Source: Cercophora sp. LCS_1 (taxonomy: Eukaryota > Ascomycota > Sordariomycetes > Sordariales > Lasiosphaeriaceae). Taken from it: a stretch of 64,000 nucleotides of DNA. Made by a program: the position numbers and the translations under genes. The stretch's first letter is position 1. Each line of letters starts with the position of its first letter. The notes beneath the pieces are model-generated. The model had not been told where the DNA came from and did no database searches. It worked only from the letters and a program-made list of their open reading frames with translations. Below are positions 42,351-53,449 of this stretch, piece after piece. The stretch is taken from the NCBI GenBank assembly GCA_036250225.1, contig JAPZLL010000033.1, forward strand, positions 310,001-374,000, in the 5' to 3' direction.

Positions 42351-43480
42351 GTTGCGTCTTGTTGGTTGCTGGGTTCGGCGAGGAGAATGGACAAGTCTAG
42401 ATCCGCCAGGACTCCTTTGTTCGTAGAGTAGCATAGCATCTGACCGTGCCACCAATTCGCCGGTCAGATATATCATCTTACGACCAATACCGAGACACCT
42501 CAGCCGTCAGCTCCCCAATCCCGAGAACGGACTGAGCTCCGGCCGGTACACCAATCTATCCGATGACCGAGCCCGACCAACAAGTACCGTGCCATCATCA
42601 AAACCACGCGCGCGCTGCCTCACTGCACATAACCGGCCCGGAAACTGCCATGGCGATACCTTCCCCTTTGGGAACCTCTAGTCCGACCAGGCGGTGCACC
42701 CGCTCAGCGACGCAGTCTGGGATCGTGTCCGAGGAGAGAGACTGGCAATGATTGGTGCCGACGCCATGTTGCCTGCTCAGCCGAGATTACACAATCCGTC
42801 TCGTCGATTGTGTCGCCAGGACCCTGAACGGCACGGCACACGATTCCGAGCCCACGCGTGGCCAGCGAGGCAGGATAGCCGAAACGGCGAGATATTGCCG
42901 GCCGGCCTGGCATTGAAGCATATGAGAGTCAAATTTTACAATAGTCTATAGTCCAAGCAAATTGTTAGCGAGCCTGCACAGTAGCGCCCATATGAATAGG
43001 ACGAAACCCCACCGGGCTAGAGGACGTGTGGCAGCCAGCGCAGGCGTTGGGCGTTCGCAGCGTTCGCAGCGTTGCAACCCACTAGCGCGCCCCCTGATGA
43101 CACCACCGCAGGATGCGATGATGGTGCAGAGTGCGCCTATGGTGTCACCGCAGGCCTGGCACCGGAACCCTGCCTGTTACGACGGTTCCTTGGTGCCGCG
43201 CGCGCTCGAGTCAAGCAAGCGATAAGGGCCGTCGCATCCATGCTGCTTTTGCCATGGGGATGTCTGGCTAAGCTTAGACTATCGATCACGTCGACGGCCC
43301 GATCCATTCATGATCGCCCGTCCCGCGCCGTCCAGAGGGCGTAAGCCGTTGCCCGCAGAGCGCCAACGGCGATGGACTCCACGGATACAAGCGCTGTGCG
43401 TTACTTATTGCGATATGGCACCAGCTCAGCACTTACCACGCCCAGTCCTCAATCATATCACTCCACTCCACAAACGAGCC
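42351..43480. promoter_or_regulatory. Divergent promoter, SnoaL-like gene and AflJ-like gene
   Basis: About 1.1 kb. A short direct repeat built on GCGTTCGCA lies near 43050-43072. Near matches to an AflR site exist (TCG and CGA separated by six bases near 43290), but no exact TCG-N5-CGA. No gene seen. Confidence 0.4.
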
Positions 43481-45034
43481 ATGGAATTTTCTTGCCTTTC
43501 TCAGATCGAAGCCTGCGCCAACGAGCTGGCGCGTGCAGCTAGGAACCTGGCGGAGCACTGCCGGACCGCCTCCGATGTGGATCCCCCCGGACCCGGCTTC
43601 CCATCGGTTAGCCCCGAAGCCCCAAGCCACGCTCACCGCGCAAGGAGAGTCATCTTGGCCAGCGTGGCCAAGCTACAGACTCTGATCGCCGAGCCGGGAC
43701 ATTTTCTTCAGCAGTTGGCGAGCCAAGTCAGCGCATACCCTGTCCGCGCCTCCACGGCGATGTGTGCTAACGCTTGTGCGTCGTGCAGAATCAGCTCTTG
43801 GCATGTTTGCACTGGCTCAGCGAGTTCCAGGTTTTGGCCTGTATCCCGCTCCAGGGCAGTGTTCCCGCAAGAGACATCGCTGACCTGGCCGGTGTGCCAG
43901 AGTCGGTGCTGATCCGCGTTGTGCGCATGACCAGCACCGCGGGCTTTCTTTGCGAGCCGCAACCCCGACACGTCGCGCACACCACCTTGTCGGCCGATTT
44001 CGTCACCAAGCCGTCGTTTATGGACGCCGCCATGTTCATTGCTGGAAACGTGGCTGGAGCCGCGTTGCAGATGGCTGCCGCTACGCAGCGCTACGGCGAG
44101 ACGGAACGGCCAGAGCAGAGCGCCTACGCCCTGACGGAAAAGATCCCGCAATCCTTCCGCCAAGCGTGTGAGCAGCGACCCCGGCTGCAGCGACAGTGGA
44201 TGGCGTACCTCCGGTCTTGGACTGATGTGGACGAGTGCGTGGCCGAGGTGCTCAGCCGACTCGACTGGGAGCGACAGCGCAGTGCCTGCATCATCGAGGT
44301 GAGCAATTCGCGCGTCCTGGTTGGCCCCTTCGTTCAACGCCTGGTGGCTGACCCCGCGACAGACAAGTCCTCATCCGTCTTGCGTAGTTCGCCGCATCGC
44401 GGAGCGCTACAGCCACCTCCACATTACAGTGCAGTCACAGACAAGCGAACCGTCGCTCTTTAGTGCGGGGCCCCGTCGCGGATCCAACGAGGACGGCGTG
44501 GACCTCTTCGACACTTCAGGCTGTTCGCCTGCGGCATCGCTCAGCTCTCAGTCGCCATTGCCCTCGCTGTCCTCATCGTCGACCTCGTTGGCTGCATTGC
44601 GGGTCAACGTGCAGCGCCGTGCTCCGGGCCAGGCGCAAACCGTCCGGAATGCGGGCGTCTACGTGTTGCACCTCGGGTCGCCGTCAACGTCGCCGACAGA
44701 GTCAGTAGCAAGTCTGAACTCGAGGTTAACGTCCGAGCTGCGCGCCCACTTACCAGTGCTCCGTGATAACCGCGCGGCGACGCTGGTTGTGGCCATGCGC
44801 CTGCTCCCTGATCCTGGCAGTGTCGACGTTGGAGTCGAAGCCGCTGCGCGGATGCGCGACCTTGTGCTGCTCCAACTTGCCAATGAGCGTGATTTCGAGG
44901 TCAGCGAGCTTGTCGACTTGATCCAGGGGGTTGGGGACAGGAGTGGAAGGTTAATGGTGGTAAATCGTGTTCGGGCGCGAGATAACACTATCCTCGCGCT
45001 TGGCGTGAAGTTTCAGGCGGGGCTCCCACTGTAG
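43481..45034 (+). CDS. AflJ/AflS-like pathway coactivator
   Basis: Exons 43481-43726, 43789-44298 and 44363-45034, 475 aa. Intron 1 has a GTGCTAAC branch; intron 2 has a GTGAGC donor, CTGAC branch and CGACAG acceptor, and its removal restores IIETSPHPSCVVRRIAERYSHLHITVQ. The body matches the AflJ/AflS family: LLACLHWLSEFQVLACIPLQGSVPARDIADLAGVPES (winged-helix-like, O-methyltransferase-derived), TAGFLCEP, LSADFVTKPSFMDAAMF and the C-terminal LRDLVLLQLANERDFEVSELVDL. The SAM-binding glycine motif is absent, as usual for these methyltransferase-like coactivators. Expected to bind the adjacent AflR-like factor and enhance cluster transcription. Confidence 0.88.
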
Positions 45035-45861
45035 GCATGTCCTTCAACAGCGAGTCAGCGCCTTTGCAGCCGGCCAAGCCAGAAAGCTGGCGAACGGCTC
45101 AATGCGGCTTGTCTAGGTAGTCAGCAAGAAGGACTGTGACTTTGAGTGGCCTCCCGCTCCGGGCAGCGCTGTTCCTGAAAGTCTCAAGTTCCCGTCAGCA
45201 ATGTCGCTGGCGCAATTGAGAGAATCCTCCGGATGCAGAAAAAAGAGACGAGATTACCATCCTCTCCCTGAAGGCTGAAAACATGCCTTTTTCGGAATAA
45301 GGTGAGGGGCACGCAGGGGACACCAAGGCGGGAGACGGGAGGATTGGGTCGAGCGTGATGGATGGACGACAAAGCGAGAAGCACTAAAAAGGACACCCAA
45401 GCCGCTGCACAAGTCGGTCTGGTGGGGCAGCATGTGACGCGCAGCTCACGATCGCACTTACCCTTGCCCCTGCCAACCAAGCCCACACAAAGCCAATTTT
45501 GCGGGGTTGCATCCACCAGTTCCAGCACAACCCCCACGCTGTGCTCCATTCTGAATTCGTCCGGACTGACGCCGAGAACGGTGATGGGAACGCTGAGCCT
45601 CAAGGGTCTTGTGTCATGATTTTACGATCTCCGGCCCGGGCTAAAATGTCTCGATCTTACCAAAAGGGTGCCTAGAGGAATGATGAACATTGGAACAAGT
45701 GGGGGTTTATGGGAAACTCCTGCTCCCTTACCCCCACCTCACGCCAACCGTCCTATCGGGCGGCCTGGGACAATGAGCAGCGATGGCGAAATTGCTGAGC
45801 TGGCAGTATGAGATGATTGCAGACCCGGTGTTGGGTCCATGCCAGCAACAAACGTATCAAG

Positions 45862-45872
45862 TCGGCTTCCGA
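45862..45872. promoter_or_regulatory. Candidate AflR-type site TCGGCTTCCGA
   Basis: Palindromic half-sites TCGG and CCGA separated by three bases, fitting TCG-N5-CGA, the published AflR consensus. It lies 847 bases upstream of the AflR-like gene, so autoregulation is possible. Confidence 0.45.
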
Positions 45873-46056
45873 CACGCACAAACGCCCCATACAATCCCTT
45901 TGCCTTTTTTACCCCCGCTTCGGCGTGTTTGTTGGGAATATTGGCCTTCCATTCTCTGGTCTTAACTCCACACAAGCCGGGACTCGCCTTGAGAACAGGG
46001 GAGCTGGAAACCGTTTCAGGAGCAGCTCTAGATCGGAAGCTAAAATCCCTGCGGCG

Positions 46057-46067
46057 TCGAGAATCGA
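46057..46067. promoter_or_regulatory. Candidate AflR-type site TCGAGAATCGA
   Basis: Matches TCG-N5-CGA but not the longer TCGG-N3-CCGA form. It is 652 bases upstream of the AflR-like start. A match of this length can occur by chance. Confidence 0.3.
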
Positions 46068-46718
46068 ACACCCTAACGGGAATCCCACGGGGAACTGCCT
46101 CCACCCTGCTTGGCTCCTTCCTCCAATGCCTGAGCCATTGGGTCCCTGATAGCTGTTGCTCTGCTGATTGGCGCGGTCTCAAGTAAGCACTGAAGATCAA
46201 CCGGGGGCCAGAGGAGGCTCCTTCCACCCGCAGCCAGAAATCGTGGGCCGTCTGCCGACATGTCGATATTATCGCGCTTTACCAAAAACGGAAGTTTCAC
46301 TCCGCTGGCGTAGGATACAAAATCACGTAACCCACATCCCAAACCGTGGAAAGTGCTGCGGAGCGGATGGAAGGGGGCAAGCGCCACACGTATTCCTGCT
46401 GGTCGATGATGCCATTCTCGTTTTCGCCTTCCCGGACCTCAAACACACATGTCAGGATGCGATGCTGCGCTGCCTCATGTCTTATTTTGCGATCCCGGCA
46501 CCCCGTTACCATTAGCTCACGGCTTGCTGCTGCTGCTATGTTTAACCTGGTCCCATTGGCTGTCCGCCACGACCCAACAAAATACGGCATTTTTGCTTTT
46601 TACATTTGACGATCGAGGATCCCTTTTCCTGACTTCTGCTCGATGCACAAGCCATTGACCGATCCGGCATTCGCATCACGTACCCTCAACGGCACGACCA
46701 GATATCGACATCAACACA

Positions 46719-48224
46719 ATGGCAGCATCACCAACCTCCGCCAAGGTCGAGCCAACAAAACTGCGTGACAGTTGCAACGCCTGCGCTGTAAGCAAGATCA
46801 AATGCTCCAAGGAGAAGCCAATATGTGCTCGATGCACCAAGCGCGGTCAACGGTGCGAGTACTTTGCCACGAGACGGGCGGGCCGGAAACACGAACCACG
46901 ACCGCCAAAAGCAGTTCCGTCGTCGGTCACCAGCAGTCGAGACGGCAGCAACGATGCGGACGACGGCAGCGATGCTAGAAGTAGCGTCCAGGTTGTTGTC
47001 TCCCCGACGGCTGATCCAAACAGCCATTTTACATCCGAATCGTGGGACGTCTGCATGACCGACGCCCTGGCGTTTGCCTCTCCGTCCGAGGCACTCGGCG
47101 ACGACACTCCCAGGCTTCCGCCAGAGGACATGGCTCCCTGGGGTCTCCTCTCATCGGTACTGCCAGATGCATCCACAAGCGATCTCTTTGCATCACAAAT
47201 CCCGTTTTCTAATCCCGACACGCCGAACCAGCTCTACAACTCTACAGGCGGCGACGGCGCAAAGAGCGTATCGAACGGTGACGCCAACCCCTTTGACGTT
47301 GGGGACTATTCGGCTTTCCTCATCGGGGACTCTTCCATCGTCCTCGGGGAGGCGGACCTGGACAACTCGGACCCGTTCAAATTCCCAGGGACCTGGGATC
47401 CGCCATCATCGCCATCACTCTCGTCGCTCTCCTCCCTGCCCTCCTCGGCCACGTCCAACGCCGCCACCGCACATCGGCTCTCCACAAGAAATAGCCCAGA
47501 CGCACACGACTTCACCTCAACGACCCTACCGGTGGCATCAGACTCACCGGGGTGCTGTCTTATCCGAGCGCTGGAGCTTCTCAAAAAGCTCTTTCCCGGA
47601 TCAGGTTCATGCACCTGCCAGGAAGGCCCGGGGTCCGATCCGCACGGCGGCAGACACCAGATCCCGACAATCCAGCGAGTGATCACGGAAAATAAACAGA
47701 CACTGGAGGCCATCCAAGCCATGCTGCAATGTCCGTGCTCAGATGCGGACAGCAGCTACCTGCTGGCAGTCATCTCACTGGTTGTGTTCAAGGTCCTGGG
47801 CTGGTACAAGGCCGCCGTCAAGGACCTCCCCGGCGCATCTGGCGACACGGCATGGAGCGAGTCCCCTGGGAGCCCGGAAAGCGACCGGGCAAAAAGCGAC
47901 GTGGGTCGTCACACAACGCTCTGCAACCGTCGCCGGCCCTCCTGTCACGCGGAACAAGTCCTCCAAACACCGGCAGTAATTGACGGATACCGTCTAGACG
48001 GCGACGACCAAGCGCGCATGTCGGCGCAACTTGTATTGAGCGAGCTGCACCGAGTCCAACGGTTGATTAACGTTCTTGCTAGTCGGCTGAAGCCGGAGAA
48101 CGCCGAGCTCGACTCGCCTGACACACCATTTTTCTCACCTGCGTGGTTTGGACATCTTGAAGTGGATCTTCGGAAACGAGTTCGGACCTTGTCACACGAA
48201 ATTGTAGAATTGCTGAAACGATGA
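46719..48224 (+). CDS. AflR-like Zn2Cys6 transcription factor
   Basis: Single exon, 501 aa, ATG at 46719. The binuclear zinc cluster is at Cys 19, 22, 29, 36, 39 and 46 (C-x2-C-x6-C-x6-C-x2-C-x6-C), starting RDSCNACAVSKIKC, followed by a basic RRAGRKHE linker as in AflR. The middle is Ser/Asp/Pro-rich and acidic. The C-terminal part (CCLIRALELLKKLFPGSGSCTC; later LVVFKVLGWYKAA and VLSELHRVQRLINVLASRLK) matches the AflR C-terminal domain. With the adjacent AflJ-like gene it forms the usual regulator pair of emodin-type clusters (compare GedR/GedD). Predicted to bind TCGG-N3-CCGA sites in the cluster. Confidence 0.92.
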   Translation: MAASPTSAKVEPTKLRDSCNACAVSKIKCSKEKPICARCTKRGQRCEYFATRRAGRKHEPRPPKAVPSSVTSSRDGSNDADDGSDARSSVQVVVSPTADPNSHFTSESWDVCMTDALAFASPSEALGDDTPRLPPEDMAPWGLLSSVLPDASTSDLFASQIPFSNPDTPNQLYNSTGGDGAKSVSNGDANPFDVGDYSAFLIGDSSIVLGEADLDNSDPFKFPGTWDPPSSPSLSSLSSLPSSATSNAATAHRLSTRNSPDAHDFTSTTLPVASDSPGCCLIRALELLKKLFPGSGSCTCQEGPGSDPHGGRHQIPTIQRVITENKQTLEAIQAMLQCPCSDADSSYLLAVISLVVFKVLGWYKAAVKDLPGASGDTAWSESPGSPESDRAKSDVGRHTTLCNRRRPSCHAEQVLQTPAVIDGYRLDGDDQARMSAQLVLSELHRVQRLINVLASRLKPENAELDSPDTPFFSPAWFGHLEVDLRKRVRTLSHEIVELLKR

Positions 48225-49098
48225 CGCCAATGACTTTATGATATCACCTTTTTTTTTTTTCTTTCTTTCGGGTTTCGGCGTTTCGATCGGCCGTGGTCGC
48301 CAAGACTGAGGACGCAAGAGGAGGGTGTGTCAGATCTGGGGTTCCACGACGGAGCTGCAGGACTATTATACTATTATAGCCGGGGTCGCCTGCATTGTAC
48401 ATTGCTCCGGGTGTTTCCAGCCCGCTGGGACTTACAAGGCTGAGGTGGTTGCGTGTGCTATTTCCCTGTTACACGATTGGCTGAATTTGCAAGCACCTCG
48501 TCTGTCAGGGCGTGTACGTAGAGACAGGGGAGAGAGGGGCGCCCCAGGGCGTTTTCCCATGCTTTTCCGCTTGGCAACACACCAAACGGCGTTGTTTTTC
48601 TTGTTTGAGCGTTCCGGAGAGGGAAATACTGCAACGAATCAAGATGGTGTTTTGCTTCAAATGGAAAAGCTCGAGTTCATGCGAAAACATCTTGGCCTTC
48701 ATGTATGAATGGTCATTCTTGCTTGACACGTTATTTTGCACACCTTGGAATGTGTTTTTCCCATTCCCATCATTCACATCGGATTCGGGCCCAGACTTCG
48801 CCCAGGGCCTGTCACGCAAAACCGCCTGTCCTGGCACCGGTCGGGTCACGGAGATGAGGGCAGCCGGGGCTGAAGTTTCGGGGTCCGATGGTCGGAACCA
48901 AGCCCGACAGCTTGGGCATCTTCGGGCTGGGCTTCGTGGTGGTCTCGGATCCAGATGGCTGGGCGGGATCAGCGGTGTCAGCTATTTTATCTCTGACCTG
49001 GATTCATTTATTTAGATGAAGCAACAGCAGATCAAGTCGATCGGGAGGGTGTGCTGCCAGAAGGTCCTGTGTCCAATCACATCCTGTCGCCACCCAAC
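48225..49098. promoter_or_regulatory. Promoter region of the multicopper oxidase
   Basis: About 870 bases: a T-run near 48249-48259, then no gene. Contains an exact TCGG-N3-CCGA element at 48878-48888. Confidence 0.45.
48878..48888. promoter_or_regulatory. Candidate AflR-type site TCGGGGTCCGA
   Basis: Exact TCGG-N3-CCGA, 210 bases upstream of the multicopper oxidase ATG (49099), a normal distance for an activator site. Confidence 0.55.
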
Positions 49099-51228
49099 AT
49101 GGTTGCTCTCTCTGCCTTTTTGCTCCTGGCGGCAGTCGTCGAGAGCGTGGTTGCGTTTGTGCCGCTCGAGAGCCGCCCGTTTCCTCCCGAAGGCAAGGGC
49201 AAAGGCAAAGGAAAGGGGAAAGGCAACAACAACGACGATGACGACGGCTGTGTCAACACGCCGACCACACGTGGATGCTGGAAGGGCGACTTTGACATTT
49301 ATACGGACTATGAGAAGAGAATCCCCAAGGGTCGGTTGAGAGAGGTAGGAATTCTCCTGTCGCTCGCAGGCCGGGTTGTGTCGGCTTACATGTCACAGTA
49401 TGATCTCGTCGCCACGCAAGAAGTCATTGCTTCCGATGGCTATCTCACCAACAAGACGCTTTTCAACGGACAATTCCCTGGTCCTCTGATTGAAGCTGAC
49501 TGGTAAGTTTATCTCATCCTTTTTAGGCCCGTTTTTCTTTCTCTCTTCAGCCCATCATCGACCCTGATCTGACCCTGCCAGGGGCGACACTCTTCGCATC
49601 ACCGTGCACAATAATCTCACCAACTACAACGGCACAGCGGTACATTGGCACGGTATTCGGCAATTCGAAACGAACTGGCAAGATGGCGTGCCCGGCGTCA
49701 CGCAATGCCCGATCAAGGTGAGCACATCTGCTTCGCCATCTGTCGGTCTTAATTAAGCTGACCACCCCCAGCCCGGGTCTTCCCAAACATATCAGTTCAG
49801 AGCAATGCAGTATGGCTCGTCGTGGTACCACTCCCACTTTAGTCTGCAGTGTGGGTTTATCACAGTCATCACATGTTACCAAACAACTGACGATGCTCAG
49901 ACAGCAATGGCCTTTTCGGTCCCCTCGTCATTCACGGCCCGTCCAGCGCCAACTGGGACGTCGATCTCGGCCCTTGGTTGATCTCAGACTGGTACCACGA
50001 AAACGCCTTTGAGCTCCTCTACTATGAGTTTCACACCGACCGCGCTGCCATCCCCGTGTCCATGGTGCTCAACGGACACGGCCGTTTCGCCTGCAACACA
50101 ACCGACCCGCGCTGCGCCAACCCCAATAACGACCTCTACAACGTGACCTTTGTCGAAGGCACCAAGTACAAGATCGCCATCGCCAACACCGGCACTCTCC
50201 TAACCGAAACCTTTTGGATCGACGGCCACAACTTCACAGTCATCACCAACGACTTTGTCGCCATCGAGCCCTACACCACCGACGTCATCACCCTCGGCAT
50301 CGGTCAGCGCTACGAGATCATCGTCGAAGCCAACGCGACCCTCACCCCCGGTAACAACCAAACCGACTTCTGGATCCACTCGCACTTCTGCGGCCTCCCC
50401 GAGCTTTTGGACTCCCGCATCGGCATCATCCGGTACAACGGCTCATCCACTGCCGACCCGCCAACCGGTCCACCCGCCCACCAGCTCTTTGGATGCGAAG
50501 ACCCAGCGCCCAGCCTCCTCAAGCCCATCGTCACCCGCACCGTCGGCAACTACGTCAACGGCTTCTCGCCCGCAGAGTACCTGAAAATGGGCCTGCAGAA
50601 ATACCCCAACGCGTCAGACCCGCACGCCCGCATCCACCGCTGGGTCCTCCGCAACGTCCCCCTCCAACTCGACTGGCGGCAGCCCTCCCTCAAGAAACTC
50701 GCCCTTGATCCGCCAGGCGTCAATCTGACGACCCTGTTCCCCGCCGAAACGGAACCCTACATCCTCGACCACGAAACAGGCGAATGGGTCTACTTTGTCA
50801 TCACCAACAATTATACCGTCGAGGACGTCGATCCGCCGAGGGAACTACCCCAGTCTGTGCATCCGATCCATTTACACGGGCATGACGTGGCGATCCTGGC
50901 GCAGGGGTATGGGCCTTTTACGTCAGATGTGGTGCCGCAGTTGGAGAATCCTGCGAGGAGGGATGTGGTGAATGCGCCGTTGAATGGGTTTGTGTGGATC
51001 GCGTTTGAGGTGAACAACCCCGGCGCGTGGCTCATTCATTGCCATATCGCGTGGCATGCTAGTAGCGGGTTGGGGATTCAGTTTATTGAGCAGCCGGGGA
51101 AGATTAGGCAGGCGCTAAAGAAGAGTGGAAAGGGACCAGAGCTCGCGGAGCGATGTGCGGAGTGGAAGAGTTGGTATGAGCAGGTTGGGGAGGTGGCTGG
51201 GGCTGTGCAGCATGATTCGGGTGTTTGA
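49099..51228 (+). CDS. Secreted multicopper oxidase, dihydrogeodin-oxidase type
   Basis: Exons 49099-49344, 49399-49502, 49582-49717, 49772-49850 and 49901-51228; phases close to 630 aa. Signal peptide about 1-19, then an unusual Gly-Lys repeat plus Asn/Asp run (about residues 34-51). Copper ligands are complete: HWHG, WYHSH, HPIHLHGHD and HCHIAWHASSGLG. The body (GYLTNKTLFNGQFPGPLIEADWGDTLRI) is that of ascomycete laccases, and cluster context places it with dihydrogeodin and sulochrin oxidases, which couple benzophenones stereospecifically to spiro grisandienones. Intron 1 is 54 nt and stop-free. Many N-glycosylation sequons. Confidence 0.9.
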
Positions 51229-51717
51229 AGGGAGTCGAGTTAAGACATAGACTTGAGGTGGTGAGAATGAGAATGTCTGATGTTTGTGATGCTCTTCATG
51301 TTGTGGCACCTGTCTTTTCTCGCGCCTCAGGCTCTAACAAGTTGGTGGTAACCGAGTCGACTCACATATTTCTGAGCGTGGCTAACGCCGTCACCATTTC
51401 GAATATCTTCATTCATGGTCTTTTGGCTCTGCAATATTGTTTGATGCTGCCAGGAATTTCGCAACGCGGTTCTCCTAGACTACCGAGAAGGATCTGAACA
51501 GGCTTTGGTGGTTGTTGTGTCTACCATGGATATTTGTGTGTTGGGTAGCAATTTTCCGCAGCCATCCAAGTCACTTGTTACTGTGCACTCAAAAAACGTT
51601 CATTAGCTTTTTCTTTCTTTCTTTTTTTTTTTTTTAAAAAAAAAAAAAAAAGAAATATTGAATTCGTAACGCCAAAGTCATTCTAGAGAGTCTATCTAAC
51701 CTGTGTAATGCCCATCC
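51229..51717. other. Convergent 3' region with poly(T)/poly(A) block
   Basis: Region between the convergent multicopper oxidase and questin oxidase genes, likely 3' untranslated ends of both. No gene seen. Confidence 0.4.
51607..51651. repeat. T-run/A-run inverted block
   Basis: A T-rich run followed directly by a run of about 16 A. It could form an A-T hairpin and lies where both convergent transcripts should end. Confidence 0.7.
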
Positions 51718-53070
51718 TCAGGCATTGGGAACCCTGTTCCAGAGAGGATCGAAACCAGTCCCCCAAATCCACTTGTCGTCGGGCCCGAGGTTGAGCGTCG
51801 AGTCATACGACAGCTGACCCAGCTTCAACCAAGAATCTCCCTTAACGGGAAAGTCTTCGGAGCCGGGGCCAGTCTCGTACTCCCTCGACACCTCCTCGCC
51901 ATTCTTGATAGCCCTGACAAACTTGGCAACATGGCCATCATCATGCGCATCATTGACAAGTCCATACAAGCCCTTCCAGTCCAACCCAGCACTCAGCGTG
52001 GGCTTATACTCCGTGATGTTCTCCAGCTTCAACTCGGCAGCCGCACTCGCAGCGTACCAGACCAAGTCCAACCTGGCCTTTCTCTCAATCAACAACGCCT
52101 TTTCCTCAAGTCCCAGCCACGGCAGACGATTGAACGCCGAGAAGAAAATGCTCGCGTTCACATTATGCATGTGAAAGAAATCCACCCGTCTGACTTTGCC
52201 CTCCTTGTGGGTGGCCCCGGCCGAAAAGGCCGCAATATTAATCGACTCGGCCGTCGCCCTCCTCAAACCTTCCTCGGTCCTCTCAACCCGCCACTTGGCT
52301 GCCACCGCCGCAATCTCTTTGCCCGCCCGTCCAATGACACCATCCCGGACCCTCACAGGGCCCTGCTGCACCAGCGCCGCAGTGCGAATCTTGTCCGTCG
52401 CTCTAACCTCATCATACAACGCCCTCAGACTCTTCTTCTCCCCGCCAAGCTTAGCAACCCGCTCACTCTCCTCGAAAAAGAAATCCAGGTTCGCAGAATC
52501 ATGCACCGCAGCTTGCGCGAGTCCCTCGGCGACGATACCCGGCAACTCGAACTCCACGCCAAAACCGAGATGGATGATCGGGTGGTGCGCGCCCTCGTAG
52601 AGCTGGACAAAGATCTTGTTTGCGCTTTCGGTGCCGGAAAAGACGTATTCCTTGAGCACGGCCTCCCAGCCCTTCTTCTCGATTTCTTTTTCGAAGAAGA
52701 TGAGGTAGTTGGTGTAGTGGTTCAGGTCACCGATGTGTTTGAGGAAGACGGTGGGATCGGAGAGGGAGGAGACAACCGACTCGTCGAGCGGTGGGATGGG
52801 GCGTTGGATTGAGACGCCGTCGTCGTAGGCGCGCTGGATCTGGGCTGGCGTGCCGCCTAGGGCGAGGACCGACAGGATGGAGTGCGGGAGGTGGTTGTGG
52901 CCGCCAACGTCGCGCCAGAAGATATGGAAGTCGGTGTGGTTGCGCTGGAGGAGCTCGTTTGCTTTTCCGAGGGCTCCGGGTGGAGAGGACGAGATGCGTC
53001 CGAGGGCCGAGTGGGTGGGAGAGAGGAGGATGGGGGGAGAGGTTACGGTCGTGGTTGTTGTGGTAGACAT
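51718..53070 (-). CDS. Questin-oxidase-like protein (DUF4243)
   Basis: Single exon, 450 aa, ATG at 53070. It matches the questin oxidase-like family by its conserved segments: NHLPHSILSVLALGGTPAQIQRAYDDG, HYTNYLIFFEKEI, HHPIIHLGFGVEFELPGIVAEGLAQAAVH and a C-terminal DSTLNLGPDDKWIWGTGFDPLWNRVPNA. Family members (GedK of Aspergillus terreus, MdpL-type) perform Baeyer-Villiger-like opening of the anthraquinone B ring, turning questin into desmethylsulochrin. The histidine-rich motifs (NHLPH, HHPIIHLG) probably bind the cofactor or metal. Divergent with the methyltransferase, sharing a 379-base promoter. Confidence 0.9.
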   Translation of the reverse strand: MSTTTTTTVTSPPILLSPTHSALGRISSSPPGALGKANELLQRNHTDFHIFWRDVGGHNHLPHSILSVLALGGTPAQIQRAYDDGVSIQRPIPPLDESVVSSLSDPTVFLKHIGDLNHYTNYLIFFEKEIEKKGWEAVLKEYVFSGTESANKIFVQLYEGAHHPIIHLGFGVEFELPGIVAEGLAQAAVHDSANLDFFFEESERVAKLGGEKKSLRALYDEVRATDKIRTAALVQQGPVRVRDGVIGRAGKEIAAVAAKWRVERTEEGLRRATAESINIAAFSAGATHKEGKVRRVDFFHMHNVNASIFFSAFNRLPWLGLEEKALLIERKARLDLVWYAASAAAELKLENITEYKPTLSAGLDWKGLYGLVNDAHDDGHVAKFVRAIKNGEEVSREYETGPGSEDFPVKGDSWLKLGQLSYDSTLNLGPDDKWIWGTGFDPLWNRVPNA

Positions 53071-53449
53071 TGTGAAGATTGGAATGTGTAAGTGATGATA
53101 TGAATGGATTGGTAATGGGTTGAAGGGAGGAGGACAACCAAGACACTGGTCTCAAGTCAGTATATACCGGAGATGCGGCATTGGGCGTTTAGCGAGCATC
53201 GCGTTTCAGGAACTTTCCGATGCCGATGCATCGGCTTTGTGTCATCGAACAATAGCCTCGGACATGGTTCAATATCCCGAAGTTGCGGGCCCCGATTGGC
53301 CGACCGCGAGGCTGCTGTAAGCCGGGAAAGGAATAACACCAGAGAGAACACCGATGATTCGATCGACGACTACTTGAACAAGCCCATCATACGATCTTCA
53401 ACACCCTTCCCCACAAACTCACCCCATCCAGCCATCCGCAACCGCCAAG
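53071..53449. promoter_or_regulatory. Bidirectional promoter, questin oxidase and methyltransferase
   Basis: A 379-base shared promoter. It holds TCG-N5-CGA at 53359-53369 and a 12-base perfect palindrome CCGATGCATCGG near 53225-53236. Confidence 0.5.
53359..53369. promoter_or_regulatory. Candidate AflR-type site TCGATCGACGA
   Basis: Matches TCG-N5-CGA, 80 bases from the methyltransferase ATG and 289 from the questin oxidase ATG. Less perfect than the TCGG-N3-CCGA sites. Confidence 0.4.

Larger units (their letters stand above)
45035..46718. promoter_or_regulatory. Long upstream region of the AflR-like gene
   Basis: About 1.7 kb without a convincing gene. It contains one exact TCGG-N3-CCGA (45862-45872) and one TCG-N5-CGA (46057-46067). 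Weak frames (45184-45603 minus, 45739-46227 minus) show no motif. The size suggests a complex promoter. Confidence 0.5.

Noticed and set aside
43010..43080. GCGTTCGCA direct repeat as an operator array
   Set aside because: Only about two and a half copies in a GC-rich stretch, not found before other cluster genes.
45739..46227. 162-codon minus-strand frame between the two regulators
   Set aside because: Low-complexity, basic, no motif; region better explained as promoter with AflR-type sites.
51931..52812. 293-codon open frame on the plus strand
   Set aside because: Antisense shadow of the questin-oxidase-like gene, Arg/Pro-rich with no domain.
53225..53236. CCGATGCATCGG palindrome as a regulon site
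   Set aside because: It does not fit TCG-N5-CGA and is not repeated in other cluster promoters; noted only as a local palindrome.
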